From the NCBI GenBank assembly GCA_002102555.1, contig MCFL01000032.1, forward strand, positions 124,001 through 188,000: a DNA stretch of 64,000 nucleotides, given 5' to 3'. This stretch comes from Catenaria anguillulae PL171 (taxonomy: Eukaryota > Blastocladiomycota > Blastocladiomycetes > Blastocladiales > Catenariaceae). A model generated the notes under the pieces. That model had not been told where the DNA came from. It saw nothing but the letters and a program-made list of their open reading frames with translations, and ran no database searches. Shown piece by piece: positions 45,051-55,116 of this stretch. Numbering within the stretch: the stretch's first letter is position 1; each line of letters opens with the position of its first letter. The position numbers and the translations under genes were made by a program.

Positions 45051-46925
45051 TTGCGGGTGAGACACAGGGAAACATGAGGATGGGGAAAGGATCAGACCAA
45101 AATGACTGACGGAAGTATGAATGTATACGTGTTTGAACCGAACACAGTGAAAGGAGACAAAAAAAGGAAACGCGTGTTAGACGCAAACGGGAAGGGAGCC
45201 ACAAGGGGGCAACTACAAATTGGAGGATGGGCACGCTCTTCGGGCGCTGCCTTCTTCTCGGTTCCCGTCGGCAGGTGGAGCTCATCGGACTTGTGTTCCT
45301 TGGTGGCTGCACTTGACTTGGACACGGCGTCGGGCTTCTTGTTAATTGCAAAAGCGACATGAGCGAACAAGTGGGACTCGTCAAAGACTTCGTCCATGAT
45401 GCGTCTTCATCGGAACTGACTGGCTCGACCTCCTCACGCTCACGCCTGGTCAAGGCGTCAGCTATCTTGTTCTCCGACCATGGCACTGCGCTACGACCAC
45501 ATTGTACAAGTGCAAGAACGCAATCCACGAGTAGTCATGGTATCGGGCACACGCGCTGGGTTCTCGATCATGCCGACAGTCATCTTGGAGTCCAGCACAA
45601 GCACAAAGCGTTGGCCACGCAAAAAGTACCGGTTGATCTTGAACCAGGGGCAGCAAACAGCTCCTTGTGCGGCGCATCGTACGCACATTGAGCGCCGTTG
45701 AGCACCTTGCTGTGAAAGCGAATGGGATGAAACGTCGCGGTAGCGTCTGCTTGCACCAGCACCGACCCAATGGACACTTGGCCGGCATCAGACATGAGCA
45801 CAAATGGCGACGCGCCAATCGAATAATCGGTGTTCTTGAGCGTGAAGACCCGGAAAACATGTCGCTGGCGGAATAACAAGCCGACTCGAGCTCGGGCGTC
45901 CACATGATGATGGCATCGGACTTGATTCAACCACGCAAAAGCGAGAACAATGGGTCCAGCGCAGCCTCGACATCCGGCAGATACATTTGCGCGAGCTGGC
46001 AAACAGCGACAAAGCCTCGAAGGTCGCGGATGCGGCGCGGCAGCGGCCACGACGTGATCTTTGCGACACGGCTTGGGCCAACGCTCGGCCTTTCATACTG
46101 AGAACGGCACCAAGCGCTTCAGCCTCTTCAACCCCAAAAGCAGCCTTTTCCACGGACACGACCAAATTGGCAACGCAAAACCGGTTGCACCGTGGCATCA
46201 ATCAAATCTGACACAAACTTGCGGTACCCATTAGGCAGCACGGTCACATCTTCGGGCGATACGTGGAAGGTACTTGGTGGACTTGGTGCTTATCTTGGCG
46301 GTCACCTTAGGCTTGATGGCGGAGACAGTCCACTCGAACTCGTCGAACCAAACAAAGTTGTCGAGCGCGAGTCGGGGTCCGTGCCGGCCGTGAGGCGCCA
46401 GGCAGCCTGGCGAATGAGTTTCAGCGCAACACTCGTGCCAACCCGGCCGCGGAGGGCATCGACGCGGCAGGTGACGGCCATCTCGCCAGCCAAGGCGTGC
46501 CGACGCAAAAACAAAAGACGGCCATTGAGTGCGGTGTGCTCAGTCTTGGGTCTGAGAGGGCAGCGCCCGCGGCCATGACGGCGGCAGTGGCCGAAGTCAC
46601 TAGCTTGTGGGTCCGATCGTGGTATCCCTTGACGGCAACAGCCGGGAGCGTGGGCACGTCCCTCGTGGCGAGGCCAGCTCCCTTGGGGACGGCCATGTGG
46701 AGGCCGCGGATGGTCGAGGCGAGCTTTGGATCGTCGGCGTGGACGACGATCAACGGGCGGCGACGGCGCTTGATGCGCTTCGCTAGTTTGCCTGGGAGCT
46801 CGGCGAGGGTGGTGGGAATCCGTGTCACCGAGTCGTTGTCCGATGCGTCCGTGTCCGAGTCCGAGGTGGACGAAGAGGGCGAGTCGGCTTCCGAGGCCGA
46901 AGGTTCGGCGACACGGCGGCACTAG
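45051..46925 (-). mobile_element. Degenerate Ty3/gypsy-like LTR-retrotransposon pol remnant (RT end plus RNase H)
   Basis: The minus strand carries pol-like blocks in changing frames, read right to left. An Arg/Lys-rich segment (about 46830-46420) is followed by a weak protease/RT-like stretch near 46480-46230. An RT palm end 'KAAFGVEEAEALGAVLS' (about 46150) comes next, then the RT/RNase H connector 'KITSWPLPRRIRDLRGF'. RNase H follows with 'FVLMSDAGQVSIGSVLVQ' (about 45800), 'IRFHSKVLNGAQ', a 'YFLRGQRFVLVLDSK'-like block and the closing 'SENKIADALTRRE' (about 45460). The reading frame shifts at least four times and no integrase, Cys-His box or LTR is visible. It is a dead fragment. The tail (45050-45400) may be element 3' sequence or host. 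Confidence 0.65.
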
Positions 46926-47776
46926 CGCTTTCCGGCGCGTACCTTAAGGCGGCGCTTCTGAGGGGAGGGTGTCAGTTCCCGTTCCCTATCCACGAAGTCA
47001 GTGTCAGATGAAACGACGGCGTCATACGAACCCATGGGCGACGGATGCGAAATTCACGTAGAACAAAAGCAACATCAGCTTGGACAATGGCCCGTTGGCC
47101 GCGAAGATGGAACGGAATCAATTGAGGCTGAGTGAGGCCGCACGCGCGAAAGGAGCAAGGTGCCCGTGATCAAGGACGAGCAGGAGGTGCCCATGGCCAT
47201 AGACGAGGAGGAGGAGCAGGTGCCCACAACCAAGGAAGTGTCTCCGACCAAGGACATGGACAAGCCCATGGCCGAGGCAGCGCTTCCCGAGATGCGAGTC
47301 GGGGCGGATGGATTGACGCAAAAAAAAAAAAAAAAAAAAAAAAAAAACGTGGTTTACCAAGCAGCGGCTGTTGTTTCTCGTTGCCGCGCGGCGTTTGGTT
47401 GTTTGCCCTCCCGTCTTGTGGTTGTCGCAGTTTGAGTATATTTCTCTCTTTTAGTTTTACATGTTCATACATACAACCATATTACTATCCAAGTCGATTT
47501 TATGTGATGCAAAACGTCGACGGTCCGGAATTGCTTCAGTCTCAGAATGACGCGTTGATGTATTCGCACATGGGAAAAGAATTCAAAACACGATCCAGCT
47601 CAAGTCCATAGCCAGGGGTAATCAATACGACTATGTGACACTGGCCATGATTGTCTACTATTGAAGCACGGGGCAATTGAACCACCATCTCGACGTAAAG
47701 CGAATTTTGAACTGTCAGCGTCGGCCGGGTACCCACCATCTCTTCAAGTTCCCAACCGTTCCTATCACCCAGCACC
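46926..47776. other. Region between retroelement relic and ropporin-like gene
   Basis: About 850 bases. A plus-strand open frame at about 47136-47435 encodes an acidic Glu/Lys/Pro-rich peptide ('EQEVPMAIDEEEEQVPTTKE') interrupted by a 28-base A-run. It lacks a convincing start and domain and could be a gene fragment or element debris. The right part, 47440-47776, is AT-richer and should hold the ropporin promoter. Confidence 0.4.
47320..47347. repeat. Poly-A run of 28
   Basis: An uninterrupted A-tract. It may be a simple slippage tract or the scar of an inserted poly-A tail; no matching target-site duplication was identified by eye. Confidence 0.85.
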
Positions 47777-48804
47777 ATGTCACTTGCCAACGCGGACCCG
47801 ATTTACTCGCGGGAGCAAATCATTATCCCGTCGGCGTTTCCCGACATTCTCAAGGACTACTCAAAGCACATCATTCGAACGCAGCCCAAGGATATCATTG
47901 GCGCTAGTGCAGAGTAAGTTTGACGTTTCGATCCTGGGTTTGGCAACACGACAAGTTCAAGGAATGAGAAGAGCTCATGGTGCTGATGTTTGTCGGATGA
48001 ATCAACAGATACTTTGCGACGTTGGCCAGGCAGCAGAGTCTCGGGCGGCAAGTGCATGTCTCGGGGATTTCGCGCGAGCAGCTCGAAACCATGTACATCA
48101 AGGTATGCCGCCAGCTGCATATGCGCCGTGCTGCGAGCCACACCTCACCCCCCGGCGGCGTCCGCGCATGTGTTGTAGTTTCATGGGAAACCACCCAAGC
48201 TCGCTCGCGAAGCAATCAACAAGATTGCCGAAGAATCACTTGTGTCGACGCAGACGGTTGAGGAGGTTTTCCAGTACGGCTCGATTCTCTGTCCTGTACA
48301 CGTAAGGTTGGGCTGACCATTGGCATCCGCCTTCTTGTGCCACAGTGTCGGAACGTGGCCCGATGGCGTCGCCGTCAATTGGGCCGATTTTTGGGCGCTT
48401 TGCTGCACAGTCGCCGCCGGGGTGTGTTGCTTCACGCACGCGCGACTGGACTGACTGGGCTCAAATCCTTCGCTGACGCTATCACTGCGCGCTCCATGAC
48501 TCGCAGACGCTGCAAGCGACCCTGCTCTTGATCGTCGACATTCTCGCAAGCAATGGCTCGGTGCCAAGCGGCCCACTTTCAAATGCTGTTCAGTTCTTGG
48601 CCAAGACGGAAGGATCAGTGTCGTCGGACCGTGTCGCTCTGTGTGCCGCCGAGATGACCATGGACGGGTGCGTGCTGATTTTGGTTTGGTTGCCGAGCTG
48701 ATCCTGACAAGTTCCGCTTGTCTTGGGACGCCAGAGAAATGATTTCCGAGTCTAAGGCGATTGATAGCATCAAGAAGATGACCAATGGATCGACTGCTGA
48801 ATAG
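47777..48804 (+). CDS. Ropporin-1-like / radial spoke protein 11-type RIIa-domain protein
   Basis: Axonemal protein that docks AKAP-type helices through an RIIa dimerisation domain, part of the radial spoke in flagella. Six exons (47777-47913, 48009-48102, 48179-48273, 48346-48421, 48507-48667, 48735-48804) join in phase to 210 residues, almost the length of animal ROPN1 (212). The N-terminal 'IPSAFPDILKDYSKHIIRTQPKDIIGASAEYFATL' region is a textbook RIIa domain, and 'VNWADFWALCCTVAAG' matches the conserved middle block. The C-terminus is helical. This gene implies a motile flagellum. It lies 0.85 kb from the retroelement relic, with no sign of disruption. Confidence 0.88.
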
Positions 48805-48975
48805 GCCGTTTGGCTGAAATGTTTGTACCTCATGCAGTAGAGTATTTCAGTTCCTCTGCAGTTTCCTTGATCCAAGCACTATAAAGCAACAATATGTTCG
48901 ATTTGCTTTCAGGGAGAGGACGCCGCGAATTGAGCAACATTCACACAAAGACACACATGCAACAAGCTCGTCCAC

Positions 48976-50662
48976 TCACAAAAACTCGGCGGGCTTCGTG
49001 CCCACACCGCCGGCCTTATCAAAGACCAACCCAGCCACGGTAAACGCCAACTTGTCGCACTCCTCCTTTGTGGCCGCCTCGGCATACACACGCACCACAT
49101 CCTCGGTACCGGACGGGCGCACAAATGAGCGTCCACGCTCGTACTTTGCGACCTCAGCATCAATCATCTCTTGCAACTCCTTTGGCTGCTCCAGCTGCGT
49201 ATCGGCATTGATGGTCTTGAACAAGTGCCTGTTGGCCACCACAACCTTGACCAACCGCGACGGCAAGTCCGAGTACAAGGCGTCCCAGTTGGCAAGCGTC
49301 CACCCGCGGTGCGACAGCACGCCAAGCACAACAAGCAAGTCGGACACGGCATCGCCCACGGTCTCGTTGATCACGTCCACGAGCGACCGGAGCACCTTGA
49401 GTGCCTTGTTGTCCGGGTGGGCGGCGGCCGCCTTGGCAATCGACTCGTGGGCCTTCTTGGAAAACACCACGGTGCCGTGGCCGTTGGCCTCAAAGTACAC
49501 GCCAATGTCGTACTCTTCGGCCTTGTGATGCAAATGCTTGACGCCCGTTTGCGTGAACGCCACGGGCACCTTGAGCTCGTCGCGGAGGTAATGTGTCGAG
49601 TTTCCGTTGGCATAAGCTGTCTGGACAACGCCCACCTCGAGCTGGATGCCTGCGGCACGCACTTGTTCAATGATAAAGGCGCCGACCAGGGCAGAGATGC
49701 GGTCGCCGTCGAGCAAGTGGAAGGCGCCCTGTGCATCGGCATAGTAGAAGACAATACGGTCGGCGTCGCCATCAAACGAGGCGTAGATGCCATGCGGCAC
49801 GAGGTCAAAACCTTCGGGCTTGCGCACTTGGGTCTTGACAAAGTCGGCGCCGCAACGGTGGTTGAGGATGCCGTGTTCGGTGTCGCCGTTGACGGTGGTC
49901 AGGCGCACAGAGTCACCAAGGTAGGGGATAAAGTCGTGCAGCTTCGGGGCGCCGATGCCGTTGGCGCAGTCGACCGTCACGTTGAGTGGGGCGAGGCCGC
50001 GCTGTTAAACGAGTCAATGGTAAGCAATCAAAGAGTATTGGTCATGAGCAATCAGAAAGAAACATACGACAAGGTCCTTGTACGCCTGCGACAACTTTTC
50101 ATAGTACCCAACCTCGGTGGGCTTGCCATAGCTGGCGTCGTTGATGCACCGGGTCAAGTAGTGCAACTGGGGCGTGGTCTTGAGCCCATGATCCACAAAG
50201 TCGGCGCCCGAAGCCGTCAATCCATCCACAAGCGCCTTGACCAACGCTGCGCCCGACGGCCGCGTATCGCGGGCAAACACCACCTTGGCGGGCTGCTTGA
50301 GATCAATTTTTTCGTCGCGGGCAATCTCGCCATACACCTCGGCCACCTTTTCGTGCGAGTTGGCATTGGCCAAGCGCGTGGCATAGGCCTCCCAGGATTG
50401 CTTGAGCATCTCGCCCATTGGGTCGACGAGCTTGACGCCATTGTCCTGGGCCGGGTTGTGCGAGGCCGTGATCATGACGCCAATGGTTTTGCCGTGCAGG
50501 GCCTTGGACCGCAAGGTCGCAAGCAGGCCGACGCGGTACATGACCGAGTCGAGCAGGTCGGCGTGCATGCGGAAGCCTGCGGTGCCGTAGTGTAGCTTGG
50601 CCGGCGGGGGCAGGGTGGGCGCGCGAGCCCGAGACGATGGCGGCAGACAAGTCGGTGGACAT
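48976..50662 (-). CDS. Phosphoacetylglucosamine mutase (chitin / UDP-GlcNAc pathway)
   Basis: Interconverts GlcNAc-6-P and GlcNAc-1-P for UDP-GlcNAc, chitin and glycoprotein synthesis. Two exons, 50662-50068 and 50001-48976, with a 66-nt intron. 'LHYGTAGFRM' opens the domain, 'GVMITASHNPAQDNG' holds the phosphoserine, 'SFDGDADRIVF' binds Mg, 'YFEANGHGTVVFS' recognises sugar and 'SFVRPSGTEDVVRVYAEA' binds phosphate: the full order of the AGM1/PCM1 branch. The only good ATG near the domain (50662, MSTDLSAAIVS) is one base out of phase with the body, and no intron resolves it. So the extreme N-terminus carries an indel or the true start is elsewhere. The body is intact. Confidence 0.9.
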
Positions 50663-51420
50663 GGTGGACAAGTTGAAATGCGATGCGTGAGCGAAACTTG
50701 GTTAATACGTTCGTTACATTTGGCTGCAAGCGGGGAGAGAAAGGATGATGGATCACCGCAGGCCTCGACATGTGATGTGAGATGAGAGGCGGCACGCGTC
50801 CGGCGAGCATCCCGAAATAGATGTGGTTGGCCGACAAGTACACCATACCGGTACAGCTGGGCCGGCCAAACGTCTCGCTCGTGCTTGCGCCATTGGGCCA
50901 TACTTATGTAGTAGGAGTACCAGGAGTGCCAACGAGCCCATCGGCTGCTTTCGACTCCCTCCACCGGCTGGCTGTCGTTTTCAAATCAACCCACGGGATC
51001 TCCATGAGATACCGCGAGTGACTACAGCCGAATTGGCCACCACTAGCGAATAGATCAGTCGTTGAGTCGTGCGACGTTTTCGAGTTGTGTGTTCCGCACT
51101 TGAATGTCTGGCGGCACATGCAACTTGTAAGGCCCAACGTCGTTGTATGTACCGCAGGGATGTCGACGCGTCAGATCGGAGGGTCGGCGATCCCCAACTC
51201 CCTTGTGCTCTGCTCCAACCAGATAACCAGAAACCACAATGTTGGCTGGCCAGAAACGGTACATACGGTCAGCTTGAAACTTGCATTGGGGACTTGATCC
51301 AGTGTGCTATGCTCATGCTAACACAAGAATTTTCCATGCAATTCCGCCCACTGGAATCAAGCTTTCCACGATTCTGTTCCAACGCTTCACCAACAATCGC
51401 AATCGCCCGCTTCTCCAACA
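50663..51420. other. Divergent region between AGM1-type and PP5 genes
   Basis: 758 bases. The frame of the mutase body stays open leftward through much of it on the minus strand, without protein-like composition. No TATA box, tRNA or repeat recognised. Confidence 0.45.
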
Positions 51421-53207
51421 ATGACGGACCAATCAATTGCAACGCAAGACTTGTCGCCCGAAGTGATTGCCCGTGCCGAAGCCCTCAAGGTAGAGGCCAA
51501 CAAGCTCTTCAAGGATCACCACTTTCAAGCCGCCATCTCTGCCTACGACCAGGCCATTGAGCTCAACCCAAATGTCGCCGCCTACTACTCGAACCGAGCC
51601 CTCGCTCACATTCGCATGGTATTTGTCATTGTCGCTTTGCTTCCACATCGAACACAGGTCCTTGAGCTCAATGGCTTTCCGATTCTCTCTATTGATCACA
51701 GGAATCATTCGGCTACGCCGTTTCCGATGCCGACAAGGCGCTCGAGGTCGACCCGACCTTTGTCAAGCGCACTACCGCCGCGCAACTGCCAACATGGGCA
51801 TGATGCGGTTCAAGGAGGCACTCAAAGACTTGCGGGCCGTCGCCAAGGTCAACCCACGCGATCCAGACGCGCGTCAAAAGCTTGACGAGTGCCAAAAGAT
51901 TGTGGGCGGATCGAGTTTGAAAAGGCCATTGCCAGCGACGAGGATGTCCGGTCGGCCGTGGATGCTTTGGGCGACATTGATTCCATCGTGGTCGAGGAGT
52001 CGTATGCGGGTCCGCGGCTCGAGGCGGATGGCACAGTGACGCCCGAGTTTGTGCTTGCGCTCATGGACCATTTCAAGGATCAGAAGATGTTGCACAAGAA
52101 GTTTGCCTACCAGGTTTCGCATTTCGTGCTTTTTCCCATCGTGCATAGATCAGTCGCTCACCGTGACAACTCACGCAATTCTGACAGATCCTCGTCCAAG
52201 CCAAACGCCGGTTCGAAGCCATGAAATCCCTCATCCATATCGCTGTCCCATCGTCTGGCCGCCTCACCATCTGCGGCGACACGCACGGCCAGTTTTACGA
52301 TCTGCTACACATTTTTGAACTCAACGGCGTCCCCTCGCCCACCAACACGTACCTGTTCAACGGCGACATGGTGGACCGAGGCTCGTTCAGTGTCGAAATC
52401 ATCTTCACGCTCCTGGCATGGTCGCTCGCATACCCAGACCCGGATTGCGTCGTGTACATGGCGCGCGGCAACCACGAGGCGCTCGACATGAATCGCATGT
52501 ATGGGTTTGAGGGCGAGGTCAAGCACAAGTTTAATCCGGCAACGTTTAATGTGTTTACCGAGGTGTTCAATGCCATGCCGTTGGTGCACATTGTGAGCGA
52601 AAAGCTGTTTGTGGTGCATGGGGGGCTGCCGTCGACGGATGGGGTCACGCTCGAGCAGATTGAGAAGATTAATCGGTTCAGGCAGCCGACGGGCAACGAT
52701 ATCATGGTGCGCTGTTTTTGGCTGCCCCATAACCCTGCGCTCAATGCTCAACGGACCACATTATGTTGTTTGCCTTTTGTAGAATGATTTGCTGTGGGCC
52801 GACCCGCAAGAACACCCTGGCCGCGGGCCGTCCAAGCGCGGCACCGGATTCCAGTTTGGTCCCGATGTGACCCGTCGATTCCTCGAGTTGAACAACCTCG
52901 ACATGGTGATTCGGTCGCACGAGGTCAAGGAGAATGGGTACGAGATTACGCACGACGGAAAATGTGTCACCATTTTCTCGGCACCAAACTACTGGTTCGC
53001 TGTCTCCCTCTTCACGTTTTGCGTTGCGCCAGTCTGCGGCGGCTGACTTTTTTGTACGGATCACTTTGCAGTGATGCCGTCGGTAACCTCGGCGCCTATA
53101 TTCACGTCAGTCCATCATTGGAGCTCAAGTACGAGCAGTTTGAGGCGGTGCCGCACCCAGACGTTAGCCCAATGAAGTACTCGCCCATGCGTGGATTCGG
53201 CGGATGA
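51421..53207 (+). CDS. Serine/threonine protein phosphatase 5 (TPR-PP5), with two one-base losses
   Basis: Hsp90-associated phosphatase with N-terminal TPRs and a PP2A-type catalytic domain. Exons 51421-51618, 51702-52113, 52188-52706, 52783-52994 and 53072-53207. TPR helices run from '[19 protein letters not shown]' to '[18 protein letters not shown]'. The catalytic motifs are 'CGDTHGQF' (GDxHG), 'GDMVDRG' (GDxxDRG), '[10 protein letters not shown]' (GNHE), 'VHGGL' and '[11 protein letters not shown]'. Exon 2 needs one extra base near 51765 ('TFVK' to 'HYRRA') and another near 51907 ('CQKIV' to 'RIEFEKAI') to stay in frame. With both, 412+2 bases make 138 codons and the family alignment is continuous. 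Everything else is intact, so I call it a gene with probable sequence errors. Confidence 0.88.
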
Positions 53208-53453
53208 AACGGATAATGGTGCGAGTCGTGTACATTTGTAATGACCGGTTGTTGTGCCCTTGCGATAACTTGAATGATTTGTATTGATGTGAAACAAACC
53301 AAGATATCACAAATTGCAATACCAGTTGCAGAAGGAGAGACACAACTCACATGATGACGATTGTTGAAGCAAGCACAGCACGTCTAAAGAGAAAAAGAAA
53401 ACATGGAGGGTAACACGACCCAGAACGGTAAACTCAAATGCAGATTGGATGGC

Positions 53454-54480
53454 TCAAAACCGCTTGACCATCTCCGACAAGGTCATCTGCACCGACTCTG
53501 TCTCAACGCGCCCGGCCTTTCCCTTTCCCCTCCCATCTGCATCAAACCTCTCCTTGTGCGTTCCCGTGTACCCCCTCGGGTTGGTCAGGCGGTCAAACAC
53601 GGACCCGCGCGGAATCACAGGCACCGTCGGCACGAAATCTGCCGACCCGAGCTGATGCTTTCTCGCGCCCGTGGCCGGGGTTGCTTGAGCGTCTCCCGAA
53701 GGTTGCGCGCCAAACAAGGACATGCGTGCGCGCGTGGGCGACTTTGAGCGCGGAATCGGGGGAACCGGGACCGACGGTGCACGCGCTGCGCTGAACGAAG
53801 TGCCCGACGACGACGACCGGCTGCGTGTCAGGGAGCGCGAGCGCGACAGCGAGCCCGAGCCCGACCCGAACGAGCCCGACGATTCGCCCGCGGATTCGCC
53901 AATTCCCGAGTCGTTGGATTCGGCCGACGTGCGGCGTGGCATGGTGCTTGAGCGACGGCTTGCGCGCGAGACTGGAGCAGCCGCCCCATCTTGTGCACGG
54001 GCGCCTCCGGGGTAATCGGGTGCAAAGTCTGGGCCGGGGTGGCGGATGATTTCATGGACAAGCTTGCTGAAGGCTTCCTCTTCAGACAGTTTGGGGTACT
54101 TGTTGGCAGCCGACAGCTGCAGCGCGTAAATGAATGCAGCCCACGGCAGTTTGCGGTCCGGGCGCTGGAAGGTGGCCTTGGCTTTGCTGAAATTGATGTC
54201 GAGAGCAATGCTGTTGAAAGACTTGTCGAACAAGTTGAGGTCGCGGAAGAGTTTGGCGAGGCGAGCAGAGTCGATGAGAACCTGATAGTTTGGCCAAGAG
54301 GCAGTCGTCAGCAACTGTCTTGGCGCGAGCGACAACCAAAGAGGAGAGCAGCCAAAGTGGACGTACAGTATCGCTTCCAGAGGCAGCAATCCGACTCACG
54401 CCAAACATGGCAAAGTACTCAAAGATTTGGTACAAGCGCTCATCGCGCTCGGCTTGAGTCAATTCAGGTTGTTGGGACAT
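53454..54480 (-). CDS. p25-alpha / tubulin polymerisation-promoting protein (TPPP)-like, with Ser-rich insertion
   Basis: TPPPs bind and bundle microtubules and are tied to flagella in protists and fungi. Exons 54480-54367 and 54281-53454 join in phase to 313 residues. The p25-alpha core (about 1-115) shows 'YQIFEYFAMFGV', 'LAKLFRDLNLFDKS', 'ALDINFSKAKA' and 'LPWAAFIYALQLSA'. The diagnostic C-terminal motif 'FDRLTNPRGYTGTHKERF' is present near residue 270. Between them is a ~130-residue Ser/Arg/Pro-rich disordered insert ('SLSRSRSLTRSRSSSSG'), far longer than the loop of animal TPPP3. Phosphorylation of this SR-like stretch is possible but unproven. Confidence 0.88.
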
Positions 54481-55116
54481 GGTGGCGTGAGGATGTGTAT
54501 GCTGGCCGTTTTCTGATGATACTGTGGAAGAGCTGGGCGCTGTCTTAAAGTGTCGCTGGCAAATGAAGCTTGAAAAGGTCGTTTACTGGCCAGTCCTTCA
54601 CAAACCACATCTGTTTGCACGACGCCCACACGGCCCATCCGATCAAGGCGCGCGAGACACGAACTCTGGTGTGGTCATGACACGCAACGCCACAGTACCA
54701 ATCCAAGCCTTGCCTGTGCCGAGCCTAAAGACAGAATCGCGAAGCTTCTCCCAATGCATTGTGATAGCACAGGCCAGCAACTGACGCTGACATACGTATC
54801 ATGGAATTCAACATGGTACAAGGTTCTGTCGCAGCCGGCAAGACATATCGACGTGCCAAGGAGTTCTTCCCACGACACACGATTGCAGCACGCGGTATGG
54901 ACCATTTATTGGCAAATTCAAGGGTGCTCAACAACGAGCAAGCGGACGTCTTTACCAATAGAACATGCCAGGAGCGGTCGTTTATCGAGACGCCATTTGA
55001 TAATGTCGCGAGAGTGGGGCATGAGAAAACGAATAGAGAGCGAGAAAAAACAAACACGCGCTAGCAAGAAGTGATGGGGCTGGAGGCAGAAAAAGGGCAA
55101 GAATAACAACGGCAAC
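54481..55116. other. Intergenic upstream of TPPP-like gene
   Basis: 636 bases between two minus-strand genes. It contains the TPPP promoter and BCKDH E1-beta 3' UTR. The short plus-strand frames are not protein-like. Confidence 0.45.

Noticed and set aside
46497-46925. Plus-strand ORF with Glu/Ser-rich end in the retroelement region
   Set aside because: The minus strand of the same stretch has more protein-like composition and continues into recognisable pol blocks; the plus frame is judged a shadow.
47320-47347. Poly-A tract as a coding poly-Lys run
   Set aside because: The frame through it has no start and no conserved flanks; tract lengths like this are also unreliable.
48274-48345. Apparent frameshift in the ropporin-like gene
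   Set aside because: A 72-nt intron with donor GTACGG at 48274 and acceptor CACAG at 48345 restores the frame and yields the expected 210 residues.
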